Shown here: in pieces, positions 37,346 through 48,390 of the stretch | How the letters are laid out: each line of letters begins with the position of its first letter | Position numbering within the stretch: position 1 is the stretch's first letter | Source: Paragonimus westermani | Lineage: Eukaryota > Platyhelminthes > Trematoda > Plagiorchiida > Troglotrematidae | Length of the DNA: 64,000 bases | Assembly: GCA_008508345.1 (NCBI GenBank) | Contig: QNGE01001701.1 | Location: 18,336-82,335 of the forward strand | Direction: 5' to 3' | Translations under genes and position numbers: made by a program | Notes under the pieces: model-generated | The model's input: only the letters and a program-made list of their open reading frames with translations | Told to the model about the DNA's origin: nothing | The model's database searches: none

Positions 37346-37719
37346 TGTGATACTCAGAATTAGGGACTTTGAATCGCACTTGAATTGAAACCTCCCACGC
37401 AAGTAACAAGTGGAACGGGTACTAGTAGCAGTAAGCACTTGTTATTCATGAACTGAGACGCCAAATTTATGAATGCACAACAGTATTAAAGAGATCACAG
37501 CTTGTCATTGGCTGATCTCATTAGCACATGCAATATCAAACTGTGTGTTAATTGGTGGAATACGGGACGGATGAATTGGCGAATAACGGAAGGCACAACA
37601 CTGAGACCGTTCGTCCAATCCTGATGTTGTATCTTTAACGCGATATTTGGATTGGCCGTTTGCCAAATCTTCTGTTTTGTTGGGGTTCGGATAATCGATG
37701 AATCGACATTTCCACCACA
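37346..37719 (-). mobile_element. Solo BEL LTR (copy of 30954-31327)
   Basis: Second representation of the solo LTR, with the same ATGGG/ATGGA flanks. Confidence 0.72.
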
Positions 37720-40386
37720 ATGGAGTGTGTGTGGGTTAGTTATACATATATAAATATAGGGTGAGTATGTATAACATATAACAGTCCGATACGTTTTCAC
37801 TTTACTTGACGCATGTATGCATTATACCCCGTTATACACGGGTTGGATTCATTCTTGGTTTTGAATCTCTTTGAAATTGCAGAATGATTATTTAGTACTC
37901 TTGCTTAAAATTGGTGTTACAGGGAACACCTTAGAGATTGTTGCAAATAGGGTGATGATTGAAGTGGTATTTTACGGTAAAACGTCTCAGGTAGTACACG
38001 CGGTCCTTGGATGAATGGTGTTTAGTTAGGGAGTGCACTAGACATTAACCGCCTAGCAAACTCTGTTTTGGACTACACGATCTAATTCTACGTTACCAAT
38101 GGGCTGGTAACGGAAGTAGAAAGTAGCAGCTTTTAAGGCTTCCGTATCTCGAAACAGAAACAATTATGTACAGTAACTCAGCCAAGTCAGAAAATGATTG
38201 TTAGGCTTCTAGATTTGAGCCAGAGTCGGTGTGTTTTATGGGAGACCAGCTGTGAAATCGAAATTGGGGAGATTAAATGTTCACGAAGAGCATTCCAGGA
38301 TTTACAGGTAAGCGGTGAGGAAAAGCCACGCTTATACTCCAATCGGCTATGCTGTATCGCAATTTTGAGCCCCTCGTAGCCCCTCATACCGCTTTCTGCG
38401 AGCAAAATCTTCAAAATCATGGAGACAATTTTCACAACTTATCGAATAATTTTACAAGGTAATTTATGGGGTAAGTGACTCAACCCTAGCAACACACCCG
38501 TCTGGGCACCACCCAAGCCACAAATGTGGAAGTCCTATTGGTAAAAATGTAGTCTAAAAACAGTCCGGAGTAATGTTTGTTTCTTCGCGGAACCATTACG
38601 TACGTGCGTGTGTTACGACTTTAGCAGTCAGCGTGGTTCATTCAAGTAAAAACATGGCAGATAGTGAATAGTGCTAACTGAGTTTTGGGAGAGCGCCCGA
38701 CGATCCTGTTATGAAGAACTTCTCGTGGATACAGAAGCGGAACTTGCCTGACTTTATCGAATGGAACAAAATGGCAAACTTGTGTAAGAATAATCGGTAC
38801 CCAAAACCCTAGAAGCACATTAATGGGGGCATCTCGCGGGTCAAGGTGAATCTTTAAGACAGGCACTAGTTTAACATTAGAATCAACATCGGCTTATTCT
38901 GCTTCCCGAACCACCATTCACTCACGCACCAGTTAACCTTCCATTCACTTTATCGTGTTGATTGTTAAGTGAAAATAGGTCAGAGATGAAACCATCAGCA
39001 GGCAAGACATACCTTGTACAATAAAGCGTGGCTAAACGTACTCCATCCATACATTCCTTTATTACAAAACTTCTGATCGGAACGCAGAATTCGGTATGAC
39101 TGGCGCAGACTCCACTAGCCCTCATTAGCCCAAAGACCGGTAGGACCAAATGCTGCCGGGTAGACCAATCAATATTTCGTACGTTGACTTCTGTACAACA
39201 GTCCCTATATTGAACAAACACAAGTGTTTTTTATCACTGTGCATTATCACTTTAAAAAGCCTTCCTTGGAGATGGATCGAACTGTGGTATTAGATGGAAT
39301 CTAACTTAAACGGTGCGATAGGGTTCTGAAACAAACGATATATATCCAACAGTTCTTAGTGATGTTAAGTGTTTGGAGTTAGTCTGAAGGGGAACCGGCA
39401 GCAGCTACCAATAAAAATAAAACGGAAAGCGCTGTGTGGACTCATGCTTGTTTTGTACTGCTCAAAGTCGCATCAAGCAAAAGTAGAAGGAAACCTTCGA
39501 TCAATTCAAGCAACATAGGCAGTTACAAAAGTTATCCCCAAAGAAGGGGATGAAATACGAGTTGTAAGAAAGTGCGAAAGTTCGTTGCTCAACTAAACGA
39601 AGTGAAACGGTGACCTAGTGGGCATCCATAATTTCAAAATAAATTGTGGGCAATTTGTAATCTGTTGAACGGATAATGTTTCGCTCTTGACACTGAAGCT
39701 TATTCAGACGACATGAAGTATTCACAGATTTGTAACTACCACATCCCGTCTGAAGAAGCCTCGGTGTCTGGGGTGAAACGTCGTCAACAAAACAGATTAC
39801 CGATTGCTCACAACCGTTCTAGAAGGTGAAAAATAAGTTCATATCAAGCCTCATAAAATAGGAATACATAAAACTGTGCACAAAAACAGATAAGTGGCTT
39901 CGTGTGGTTGCGTTCAGGGTCTTCAAGTAAGTTAGGTAATTATTCCTGACTGCGCAAGGTTCTCCTAGAAGGGTGGTTGTAGACAAAGGTTGGTCATATA
40001 GTCTGAGGTAGAGACGTATGAGCCACCCATTTATGGGTTTGTTTACGACATTCTTGATGCCACGAGAACAGAGCAAAATGTCTGAAACTAAAAGGTTCAT
40101 TCAGTTTCGAGGAAAATTGGATTAAATTACAGATTGTGTGAAGTACCAAGTGCAGTTTACAGACTGATGAACGCAGCAGTGAAGTTCTAAACTTTTCCTA
40201 CTTTTGAAGCAGTGAAGGCAACGAATTCCTAAACAATTCATACTTCTGAGGTTCTGAGGTTAAAACACGTGAAACTGTCAACGAAGCCTGTGTTAGCATG
40301 AGTGATAACTGTCGTATTGCGAACTTCATGTATGTAGGCGGTTTCAAATCATACTCATGTTTTTCAGGCCCACGGACCGCGTGTAG

Positions 40387-40815
40387 ATGGAACGCAGAAT
40401 AGGAGGACAGATGGGATTTTCTCAAGTCAGTTTGACAATTGGCTTACTTCGAACAGTTCCAGGAAAGGCGATCTGTAAAACGTTGCTTAGAATGAAACAA
40501 AAAAAAGAGATAACTGGTCCGGCCTATTACGAGTGCATTCTTCTCACTGGAAAAATTATCCCTAGGTTATACGGTCTGTCCAAATTGCACAAAGCAGGTT
40601 TGCATTTAAGACACATTCTAGATATGTGCAACTCACCTTATCCTGCCAAGGCCAAATGGTTTGCCGATCTACTCAAACCCATCAAGTTGGAGCTGGCAAA
40701 GCACATTCTCCGGGACACGGTTCATTTCATTGACACAATCCGAGACCTGAACCTAAACAATCAAAGAATGTTGTTCTTCGATTCTGCACCACGCTTTAAG
40801 AATGTGCCTTTATAA
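40387..40815 (+). pseudogene. Penelope-like RT, N-terminal half
   Basis: A 142-residue frame with IIPRLYGLSKLHKAGLHLR (usual P-R-x-Y-G-L-P-K-x-H-K), ILDMCNSPYPAKAKWFADLL (usual I-V-x-x-x-x-S-P-x-Y-x-x-A-K-W-L-A) and DTVHFIDTIRDLNL. It closes with FFDSAPRFKNVPL, the palm motif A, normally FDVxSLFTNVPL; the catalytic Asp is present. The frame terminates directly after it. Frames upstream (from about 40200) are broken. The sequence is diagnostic for Penelope-like RT as opposed to LINE or LTR RT. Confidence 0.85.
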
Positions 40816-41040
40816 AAGACAACTACTTATGCGATTACACCGGACGCAACAACAGACATATGGGCATTACAAAAGATGAATTGAGAGAGCTGCTGGTGCT
40901 CTGCGCTAGAAACGTTGAGTTTTTGTTCAACAATGCGATCTGCCGGCAGTGAAATGGAGTGACTCTGACTCGCCAGTTAGCTGACGCTTTCATGGACAAA
41001 CGGAATACGAACCAATTGAGTGCGGTCATTGAACAATTTA

Positions 41041-41531
41041 CATTTTACAAACGCCATGTTGATGATATTTTTCGCGTCGCCAACTAGAATGCTAACATGA
41101 ACAAGGAGTCAAACAAAAATCGCTAAATAAATTTTTTGGATATTGGCATAGTAAGAAGGAAAGATGGTTCAATCCAACGAAACATTTACAGAAAACAGAA
41201 TTGGAGTGGCCAACACATCCGCTTTGACAGTTTCGTTCTGCTAAATCAAAAGCGAAATCTCATACTATGCCTGACGGATACAGCGTTAAAGATATGCATC
41301 CCTGACAATTTACAAGCTGAGCCGGAATTTCCACAAGATGTGTTCATGCGGAATGACTACCCAATGCGTTTCACTCAGAAGGCGATGAGGGCAGTAGATT
41401 TGAAACTCATATCACCTTCTGTGAATGAGAAACCTGTGCTTATTAGTCCCCATTTCAAGAGCGATCCCATGGCCGAATTTATCTCAGGAAAGCCCAGAAA
41501 GTTAGTCGAAACAGCCTACATTGCCATTTAA
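41041..41531 (+). pseudogene. Penelope-like RT, catalytic motif C and C-terminal part
   Basis: FYKRHVDDIFRVA at 41043-41081 is the YVDD-box region with H in place of Y. After a short break, 41136-41531 is open and gives RRKDGSIQRNIYRKQNWSGQ (usual DGSLxRxVYRKPTWTGQY), IRFDSFVLLNQKRNLI and VLISPHFKSDPMAEFI, the conserved run-up to the GIY-YIG domain. Stops between 40816 and 41040 destroy the motif B region. Order and spacing otherwise fit an element that was once complete. Confidence 0.82.
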
Positions 41532-41631
41532 TTGTGCGTGAGTTTCCGTTCAGCATCAGTTATCCAGTCATAACTCAAAACAAACTTCCATAATCGACAA
41601 CCGGCTGTTGTGTGTGTCATTCATCTGCCCG

Positions 41632-41760
41632 TGTCGAGTATCATGCATTGAGTGTACTACAAGGCGATTGCCTGACAGAGTGAGTGAAAATCATCATGTG
41701 TAGTTGAACAGTGGTGTGATTAAAACGTATGAAAGATGTCATCCAGATTGTCCATCGAGT
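41632..41760 (+). pseudogene. GIY-YIG endonuclease remnant of the Penelope-like element
   Basis: In the frame starting TGTCGAGTA the translation reads CIECTTRRLPDRVSENHH, a stop, then LNSGVIKTYE. This matches the Penelope GIY-YIG core with the expected Y-I-G-R-T-T-R-R-L-x-x-R-x-x-E-H series. The conserved catalytic Arg pair survives, but the YIG strand reads CIE and a stop interrupts the domain. Confidence 0.6.
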
Positions 41761-41850
41761 GCTAAGGGATGGAACAAAAATGGTGAGACTCCAAATTTTG
41801 ACCGCTGCCGAGGCCATTGGCATCTGATCGCGAAAACCTGACCACAGAGC

Positions 41851-44800
41851 CCAGAAGAAGTCCGTGCGTTCGCTTGATCTCCCTTGGCCCATAATCAACC
41901 AAGCCCAGTTTGGAATATTTATTGTGTAACTGACAACAGACACGCCTTCCATGACCTCTATTGAGCATTTTTCCGGCACACCCTAATTGCCGCTTTCATA
42001 TTTATTTTGTTGTAATCAGCCTGATGACCAAACACAGAAGACAAGTCCTGTTCGCTTCTCTGTTTTTCTCATTATTTCAAACAATAATTACCAATGTGTC
42101 TTGCTGCTAACAGGTACTCAACCAAATTCCCACCTTCCAAGCATCTTTCAAGATGTATGGAGTATTAATCAACGTATGGGGAGTGAGAAGTCTGAAACAG
42201 ATAAGAAACGCCTCAAACGGTAGTTGAATCTACGCTGTCTGCTGAAATCCAAAATTGGCCATTTTGTTAGCATTTTCAAAAGAAAAGGTTTTATACTATA
42301 ATGATGTAAGTCAGTCTCATTCAGTCGTACAGTAAAGTGGGCGATATAAAAAATAGAGCTTTTACTCACACCTGACCACCAGTGTACGTAATTGTTAAAC
42401 CAAGAAAGTGGCTAGACATACTTCCAAATGTTGTTTTCCCAGTTTAAATGACAGCACGTATTCTTGAGTAGCTAGTAGCTAATCTGAAAAATTCTTTCAC
42501 CCCTAGTTCAGTGCCCGCATCGTCAATGGTTCGTCACTTAGCCGGAGGCAGATACAACACAGCTGCAGCTAATTACTTCGCAGTTAAGTTACCTGATCAA
42601 ATTTACATCAGTTAACACTCAGCAGAGCTCTACTCATCACCATTCTGGAGATAGGCTGGTGTACTCGAAGCGACTTGTTGTGCCCTCGAAGTGGTCTTGC
42701 TTGAATTCGATCGAGTGACTTAATAAATCAGTTCTGTTAAGAGGTCTGAATCAAAATGCCTCGCTAAATTTGTTGTACACTACAGAATACACGCTTCTAA
42801 CCAGTAACAGGCAATAATTCCTAGTATTCAGCAGTCTTTGCCTCCTGATTCACGTTTTCAGGCGAATAGCTCGTTTACAGTTTCCTAAAAGGCGCCTCCC
42901 CAGATGGGTGGTTAAAAACGTAGTTCCTTTCTCAGTCTGAAGTGCAGACTGACCATTAACCGTAAGGAACCTGGATTATCAGACGATTCTGCCGAGAATC
43001 AAGTATCCCCATTCGGTTACTACAAACGTTGTGAGGTAAGAAAACTGAAACCTATCCTACAAAGTTTAACCAGAATGGCTCACAGTCATACTGACGTGAC
43101 GCGTGAAAGACTGGGACAATTCATAAAGCCATATGAATCCATGTCGCGTACTACCATAAAACTGGTCTTTACCATCTATTTAGAAATTCTCAATTTTTCA
43201 TAAGATTTCGTTCAACAAAGGAAGACTGACACAATTAAGATCTAGAACGGTCAATTCTTGAGTTAGATTCTAAGATAAAATTTATGGGTGACAGAGACCT
43301 GTTTCCAAACTTTTTCGTCTTACTTTACTCATAACGCAATTTGATAATCTGTCAACAGGGATGGATCTTAAGATCCTACAAACCAACGTAAACAAAGTAC
43401 TGGTGGGTGCAGTATTTGAAAAGTTATTTTATGATTCAACATTCACAACTATTTATATCCAGGTGCGACGGAAAGATAACTTTGTGCATATTGTCTACTA
43501 TCACTTGTGTGCATCTTCCCAGCACCGTTGGTCGTTGATTAAAGAACACATTCACTTCCAAAAAGAGCTTAAAACTCGTAATGATAAAATTTTTCTCAAA
43601 CCTGACGAAGAATCCGCTACGACTGCTACGAGTACAGTAAATTTTTGGCACCCGATTTAAGAAAACTGATTAGCTTGAAAACTGCTAGGTGGTAAATGTG
43701 AATAAGTAGAATCTTTCAGTGGAAAGCAACAGAACACTTAGGATTAACATGTGCTACTGCGATCAGTAACTGTTCCTAGGTAGGGAATGCAAATAAACAC
43801 CGACTAAATTGAGATGAAGTAAATATTGTAGGTTTGTTGCCGACGCACCAATTTTGTCGTTAGATCGTTGGTCACCACAGACTTCTTATTGAAACGAAAT
43901 ATTTGAACGGTTATCGAACAAGACTGGTTTGTACCAAATGGGTTCTTACGAGAAGAAAGTATAGCGAAAGTGCTAGATTAAAGTGCATAAGTTAGACAGT
44001 GTAACTGACTTATTTGAGTGTCGTGATGACCTTATACGTCCGGTAGGATTTATTACTCTTATTTACTACAACTGTGTGACTTTTGCCAACAACATGGACT
44101 GGTGTACACAGTGTGTAATGGAGATGATAATTTGCTTAATCAGAGAAGTCAATGTTAGATGAAAAGTGGCCTGACAAAAACAGTCAAATAATTAGAATCG
44201 TTGCCATGTAAAAATCGAATAACGTCACTCATCGACAGCTATATCCAATAAAATAATCAGATGCAGTCTTTATAACAAATATTGCCCAGATTTAGGCATA
44301 ATGGCTAAAAAGTACTCTGTTAGCAGTGAATCTGAGATAGCTGTGATGATTTAAAATAAACGTATTTTGCCCATAATGACCATCACAGTTCATTAGACCA
44401 GGAAAAAACATACGACAAAGAGAGTAAGCTGTATATTTTGGAAGGCGCGCTGGTGTGATACTAAAAATCTACATGAAATCAGTGGAATCACGCAGAATAA
44501 TATAAAAAACGTGCGAAAAACTCAGAGCGCTTGTAAGTGATGAGAGGTAGAATGTCGAATAAAAGAAACCATCGTGCATAGTCTACAGTATGTTTGGAAA
44601 GATGTACTCTCCTACCAGCACGTATACTCATGGGGAATATGAGAGAGACGCTAATGTTGGTTCTTGTAAGGCTATCTGACCTAAAAGGTTCACCAGGAGG
44701 TTTGGGACACTGTGAGATGGGATCGTTTTAGCCAACAGATGTGGATCTGAGTCAGTTAAAAGGAGTGGAGTCCTGCCTAACATTATTCTTGATCAAACGA

Positions 44801-45184
44801 GAGTTGCTGTTTTAATGAAGTAGCTTTTAGTAGCTTTTGCGACTTATTATTCTGTAAAAACACACGGGAGCGGGTGCTTCGCTCAGGTAGCTTTTTTTAA
44901 CATAAATGTTCGCGTTTTGATGCAAAACTGGTCTTAGCCGTGTGTTCTTGAAGTCAATTAAAGTTGATAACTGATAGTGTTACTGGAACAGCAACGTATA
45001 CAAATTTGTCGGGAGGGCAAAGAATAGAACTGTGTACCGTTTTCGATGAGGTACTATTAATGACCTCTTTAGTGACGGAAATCCAGTAAAACTAAAGAAA
45101 ACAGCTTACTTCATTTTATTTGTTTTCTCTGCTGACAATCTTGCCTTCAGTCAGTGGTGGAAATGTTCCATCAATCAGGTACAC
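41851..45184. other. No firm gene
   Basis: Mostly chance-length frames. A 99-residue plus-strand frame at 43361-43660, preceded by TGTCAACAG, includes ELKTRNDKIFLKPDEESAT. That segment vaguely recalls the LRPDKG region of Penelope N-termini, but not enough to assign it. Confidence 0.4.
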
Positions 45185-45227
45185 CTGTGTGTTTGTGTAT
45201 GTGTGTGTGTATGTGTGTGTGCGTGTA
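45185..45227 (+). repeat. TG microsatellite
   Basis: Imperfect (TG)n, about 43 bp with T/A interruptions, ending 14 bp before the start of the LINE frame; it marks the 5' truncation point of that element. Confidence 0.9.
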
Positions 45228-45240
45228 CTGAGAAAACAAC

Positions 45241-47445
45241 GTGACTATCTGCAAGTTGGTACGGGAGAAGAATGCCGCGTTCGCCACATGCACAATGGAC
45301 CCGGCCAATGGAGCGAAGAAGGCTAGATTCCGCAGTATCCGCCGTCAACTGGCCAAGCGTGTTCGCGGAATTGTGGACAACTGGTGGAGGAAACAGGGCG
45401 AGCGCATGCAGGGGTTCGCAGATCGTCGGCAACACAAGGATTTCTAAGATTCGCTTAAAGCGAACTTCGGTCCATCTATCCAGTCTACTAAAGCACTGGT
45501 AGACGTGGACACCCGCAACTATTGCAGCCAGCCTGAGGATATCTTGAAAGTTTGGCGCAAACACTTCGGCAGCTTGCTAAACCCCCCTACTACAATTGAT
45601 TGGGTGGCTGTGAACAGCCTGCCGCAAAAGGACTTCAAATCTTCGTTTGCTCTTGTCTCAGATTCGCTGGAGTTGCAGAGGGCGATTGATCAACTGCTCA
45701 ACTGGAAGGCTGCAGGCGAGGATGGGCTGCCAGGTGAGATCCTGAAGAATGGCGGGCCGGTGTTGAAATGCGCTCTGCTCCAGCTAGTTCACCCCATTTG
45801 GGAGCACGAGGCGATGCCGCAAGACTTCAAGGACGCCCTTATCGTCCCTTTGTTCAAAGGCAATGGTAGCAAGCAATGCACCGACAGCTACCGAGGTATC
45901 AGCCTGTTGAGCTATGCAGGCAAGGTGCTTGCCAGAATCCTCCTGAACCAACTGAATGCGTCCGTTCTGGAGATGAATGTTCCCGAGGAGCAGTGTAGAT
46001 TCTGGGCTAGTCGGAGTACTATCGACCTGGTGTTTGCTGCTCGACAGCTTCAGGAGAAGTGCCGGGAACGGAATCAGCCCTTGTATGCCCTGTTCGTGGA
46101 CTTCACCAAGGCGTTCGATTCCGTGAACCGCAAGGCGCTGTGGACGGTGCTTGGTAAGTTTGGACGTCCAGGTAAGCTCGTCAATATGGTTAGATTGTTG
46201 CATGTGGGCATGAAGGCGATGGTGCAATCGTGTGGATTGACCTTTGATGATTTTGACATCGTCACTGGCGTGGAGCAGGGGTGTGTTCTAGCCCCAGCCC
46301 TATTTATTTTTTATTTGACTGCTATGGCAACAGTAGCTTTTCAGAACACTGGAGAGGATGGTGTGGAGGGCGAGTATCGGACGAACGGGCGTCTGTTGAA
46401 TATCTGACATTCCGGTGTCCCAACCCGGCTCCAGACCTCAAGGATGCGCATGCTATTGTTCGCAGATGACAATGCATCGCTAGCATACAGTGAAGAAGAG
46501 CTTCAACGTCTGGCTACACCCATCGCTTGGGCAGCATCGAAGTTCGGGTTGGACATCAACACAGGTAAGACGTTTTCGTTTTTTCAGCCTTCTCCTGGTG
46601 GAGGTGCTGCTTGTGTACCTCCACCCGAAATTCGCATCGCTGGAGACATTGTGAATGGCTGCGTGGATTTTTGCTACTTGGGTAGCAACTTGTCGACAGA
46701 TCTGTCCGTGGACCGCGAGTTGAGAGCGCGTGTGGCAAAGGCTAGCGCTGCTTTCGGACGTCTTGAAAGGCGTGTCTGGAAGAATCACAGCCTGAAGATG
46801 GCCACGAAGTTGTGTGTCTACCGCTCAATGGTGCTGTCTATCCTGCTGTACGGCAGTGAGACGTGGACACTGTATCAGCGGAACGTGAGCTATTTGAGCC
46901 GTTTCCATGTTCAGTGTCTGAGGCGCATCTTGGGTATTCGGTGGTCGGACATGATTCCGAACACTGAGGTAATGCGGCGAGCGGACATGGACGGGATGGA
47001 AGCCATGTTGATGCTGAACCAGCTCCGTTGGCTCGGTCACGTCCGTCGGATGGGCGATGACCGTATCCCGAAGCAGTTACTGTACGGACAAGTGAAGTCA
47101 GGTAAGCGAAATCCCGGTGGCCAGAAGCGGAGGTACCAGGATGTTGTGCAGGTAAGTCTTTCACGTTGTAACATTGATTTTAGATGTTGGGAAGATTTGG
47201 CGTTGAACCGGACGGCCTGGAGGAATACGGTTCGGGCGGGCGTCCGAGCGTTCAACGAGCAACTATTGCGTGGTCGCGAGCGGAAGCGTGCGGTACGCAA
47301 AGGAACCATCGGTGCCATAGGTCGCGGTGACGTGACTATATGGCGTTGTGATGTGTGCGGCCGCGAATGCGCTGGCCGTTTGGGGCTGGTAGGTCACCAA
47401 CGTACTCATAGTACCCCGTCGGCGAAGAGGCGGCGAGTACGCTAG
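45241..47445 (+). pseudogene. Non-LTR RT with C-terminal C2H2 finger, nearly intact
   Basis: A single reading frame of 735 codons with only two stops, TAA at 45445 and TGA at 46405. RT motifs are complete: WKAAGEDGLPGEIL, DALIVPLFKGNGSK, DSYRGISLLSYAGKVLARIL, FVDFTKAFDSVNR (motif A), GVEQGCVLAPALF and LLFADDNASLAYS (motif C, 46455-46490). The connection domain follows with LLYGSETWTLYQRNV, LRWLGHVRRMGDDRIPKQLL and WEDLALNRTAW. The C-terminus (about 47345-47410) is a C-x2-C-x12-H-x3-H zinc finger (WRCDVCGREC...HQRTH), probably nucleic-acid binding. The endonuclease is missing, so the copy is 5'-truncated at the TG repeat. GC content is visibly higher than in the flanks. Confidence 0.92.
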
Positions 47446-48009
47446 GCTCAGGTAGGTCAAATCGGTATACCTATTCTACTTCTGTTAATGACTGCATCGG
47501 CCAACATCGTGGTCATTGACAATTAATCCGCTCTTCTTTTCAGAAACCTGAGTGTCTGTGGTCTTCTACCCATTCTTTTCTTCGGTTTTGTTGGTGTATT
47601 GTATGATTGATGGTCTGCCTGGCTTTCCATAGTTCAATGAGAACTTTGCTTTCCATCCCTATCTTCTCTGGGATGCACTAACCTGCACTCCTATAATGCA
47701 CCGCTTCTTGTATTACACTTCACGAATCTTTCTTCTCAGTGTAGATCTCGTTATTGTAGTCTCCTTCTGTTTAGTTTCCGAGAGATAAGAGTTTCCTTTC
47801 CTTATTAGCCAATCAAGTGGCTAACCAGCATTGGCCGGCTGGACACAAAGGCCCCACTGGCACACATCCCAGTCTTATTCCTTCGGGTTTACACTGGATA
47901 CGTGGTGTGTTGGTGGAACTTCAATTGGTGCAGCTCAAGCCAGTTGCAGTGATGGATAAGCGCAGACATTCATTAGCTTCGGTCACTGTGACAAGCTAAT
48001 CCGAATCGG
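47446..48009. other. LINE 3' region and unassigned sequence
   Basis: Probably begins with the 3' UTR of the preceding element; its end could not be placed. No gene recognised. Confidence 0.4.
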
Positions 48010-48390
48010 ATGCCGCCAACCGTGTGCGAACACAACCCAGGATCTGAGTGAAGTGGCGGAACAAACCAAATTAGAATTGGGTACCACGACCTGTTGTCAC
48101 GATTGCATGGACTCCGAAATTCGTGGCATATTTTTTAACAAACCTCTTGGTCACAAATTTAACAGAAGTGTATTCTGTCAGGACAGCGTTTACATCCGTC
48201 GATTGCAATTTTCATGTGCATAAACTCATCTGAAGACAAGAAGAGGCTGACGAGATCAATGTGTACGTGCTCAAAACGTGCTTCAGGGGATGACGAATTG
48301 CTTGGATTAGTGATAGTGTTTGAAGATCTTTCTTCACCGACAGGATGTTCGTTGTCAAATTCTCTGGACACGTGTATAAAACTGGCGACA
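48010..48390 (-). pseudogene. CsRn1-like gypsy integrase fragment
   Basis: Minus-strand translation gives EARFEHVHIDLVSLFLSS (first catalytic Asp; usual F-x-H-V-H-x-D-I-V-G-P-L-P) near 48230-48290. About 50 codons later in a second frame come ATNFGVHAIVTTGRGTQF (second catalytic block; usual F-G-V-P-x-x-x-T-T-D-R-G-x-Q-F, where Asp is now Gly) and ILGCVRT near 48020. The Glu motif is lost. Isolated scrap, no LTR nearby. Confidence 0.65.

Larger units (their letters stand above)
33106..39496 (+). repeat. 6,391-bp block, second copy
   Basis: Same content as 26714-33104 shifted by 6,392. It begins in the LINE tail (GTGAACTACTGATG) and ends at the start of the Penelope-like element. Probably the same genomic locus represented twice. 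Confidence 0.97.
39497..41850 (+). mobile_element. Penelope-like element, decayed
   Basis: Contains, in plus-strand order, a leader with a TGAAGAAG-stem-TGAAACGT motif (39750-39783), RT finger and palm motifs, the catalytic motif C, a conserved post-palm region and a GIY-YIG endonuclease remnant. This is the order of endonuclease-bearing Penelope-like elements. Boundaries are uncertain; the left end coincides with the end of the duplicated block. Confidence 0.8.

Noticed and set aside
45175..45564. Minus-strand frame of 129 codons
   Set aside because: It is antisense to the LINE coding frame and the TG repeat.
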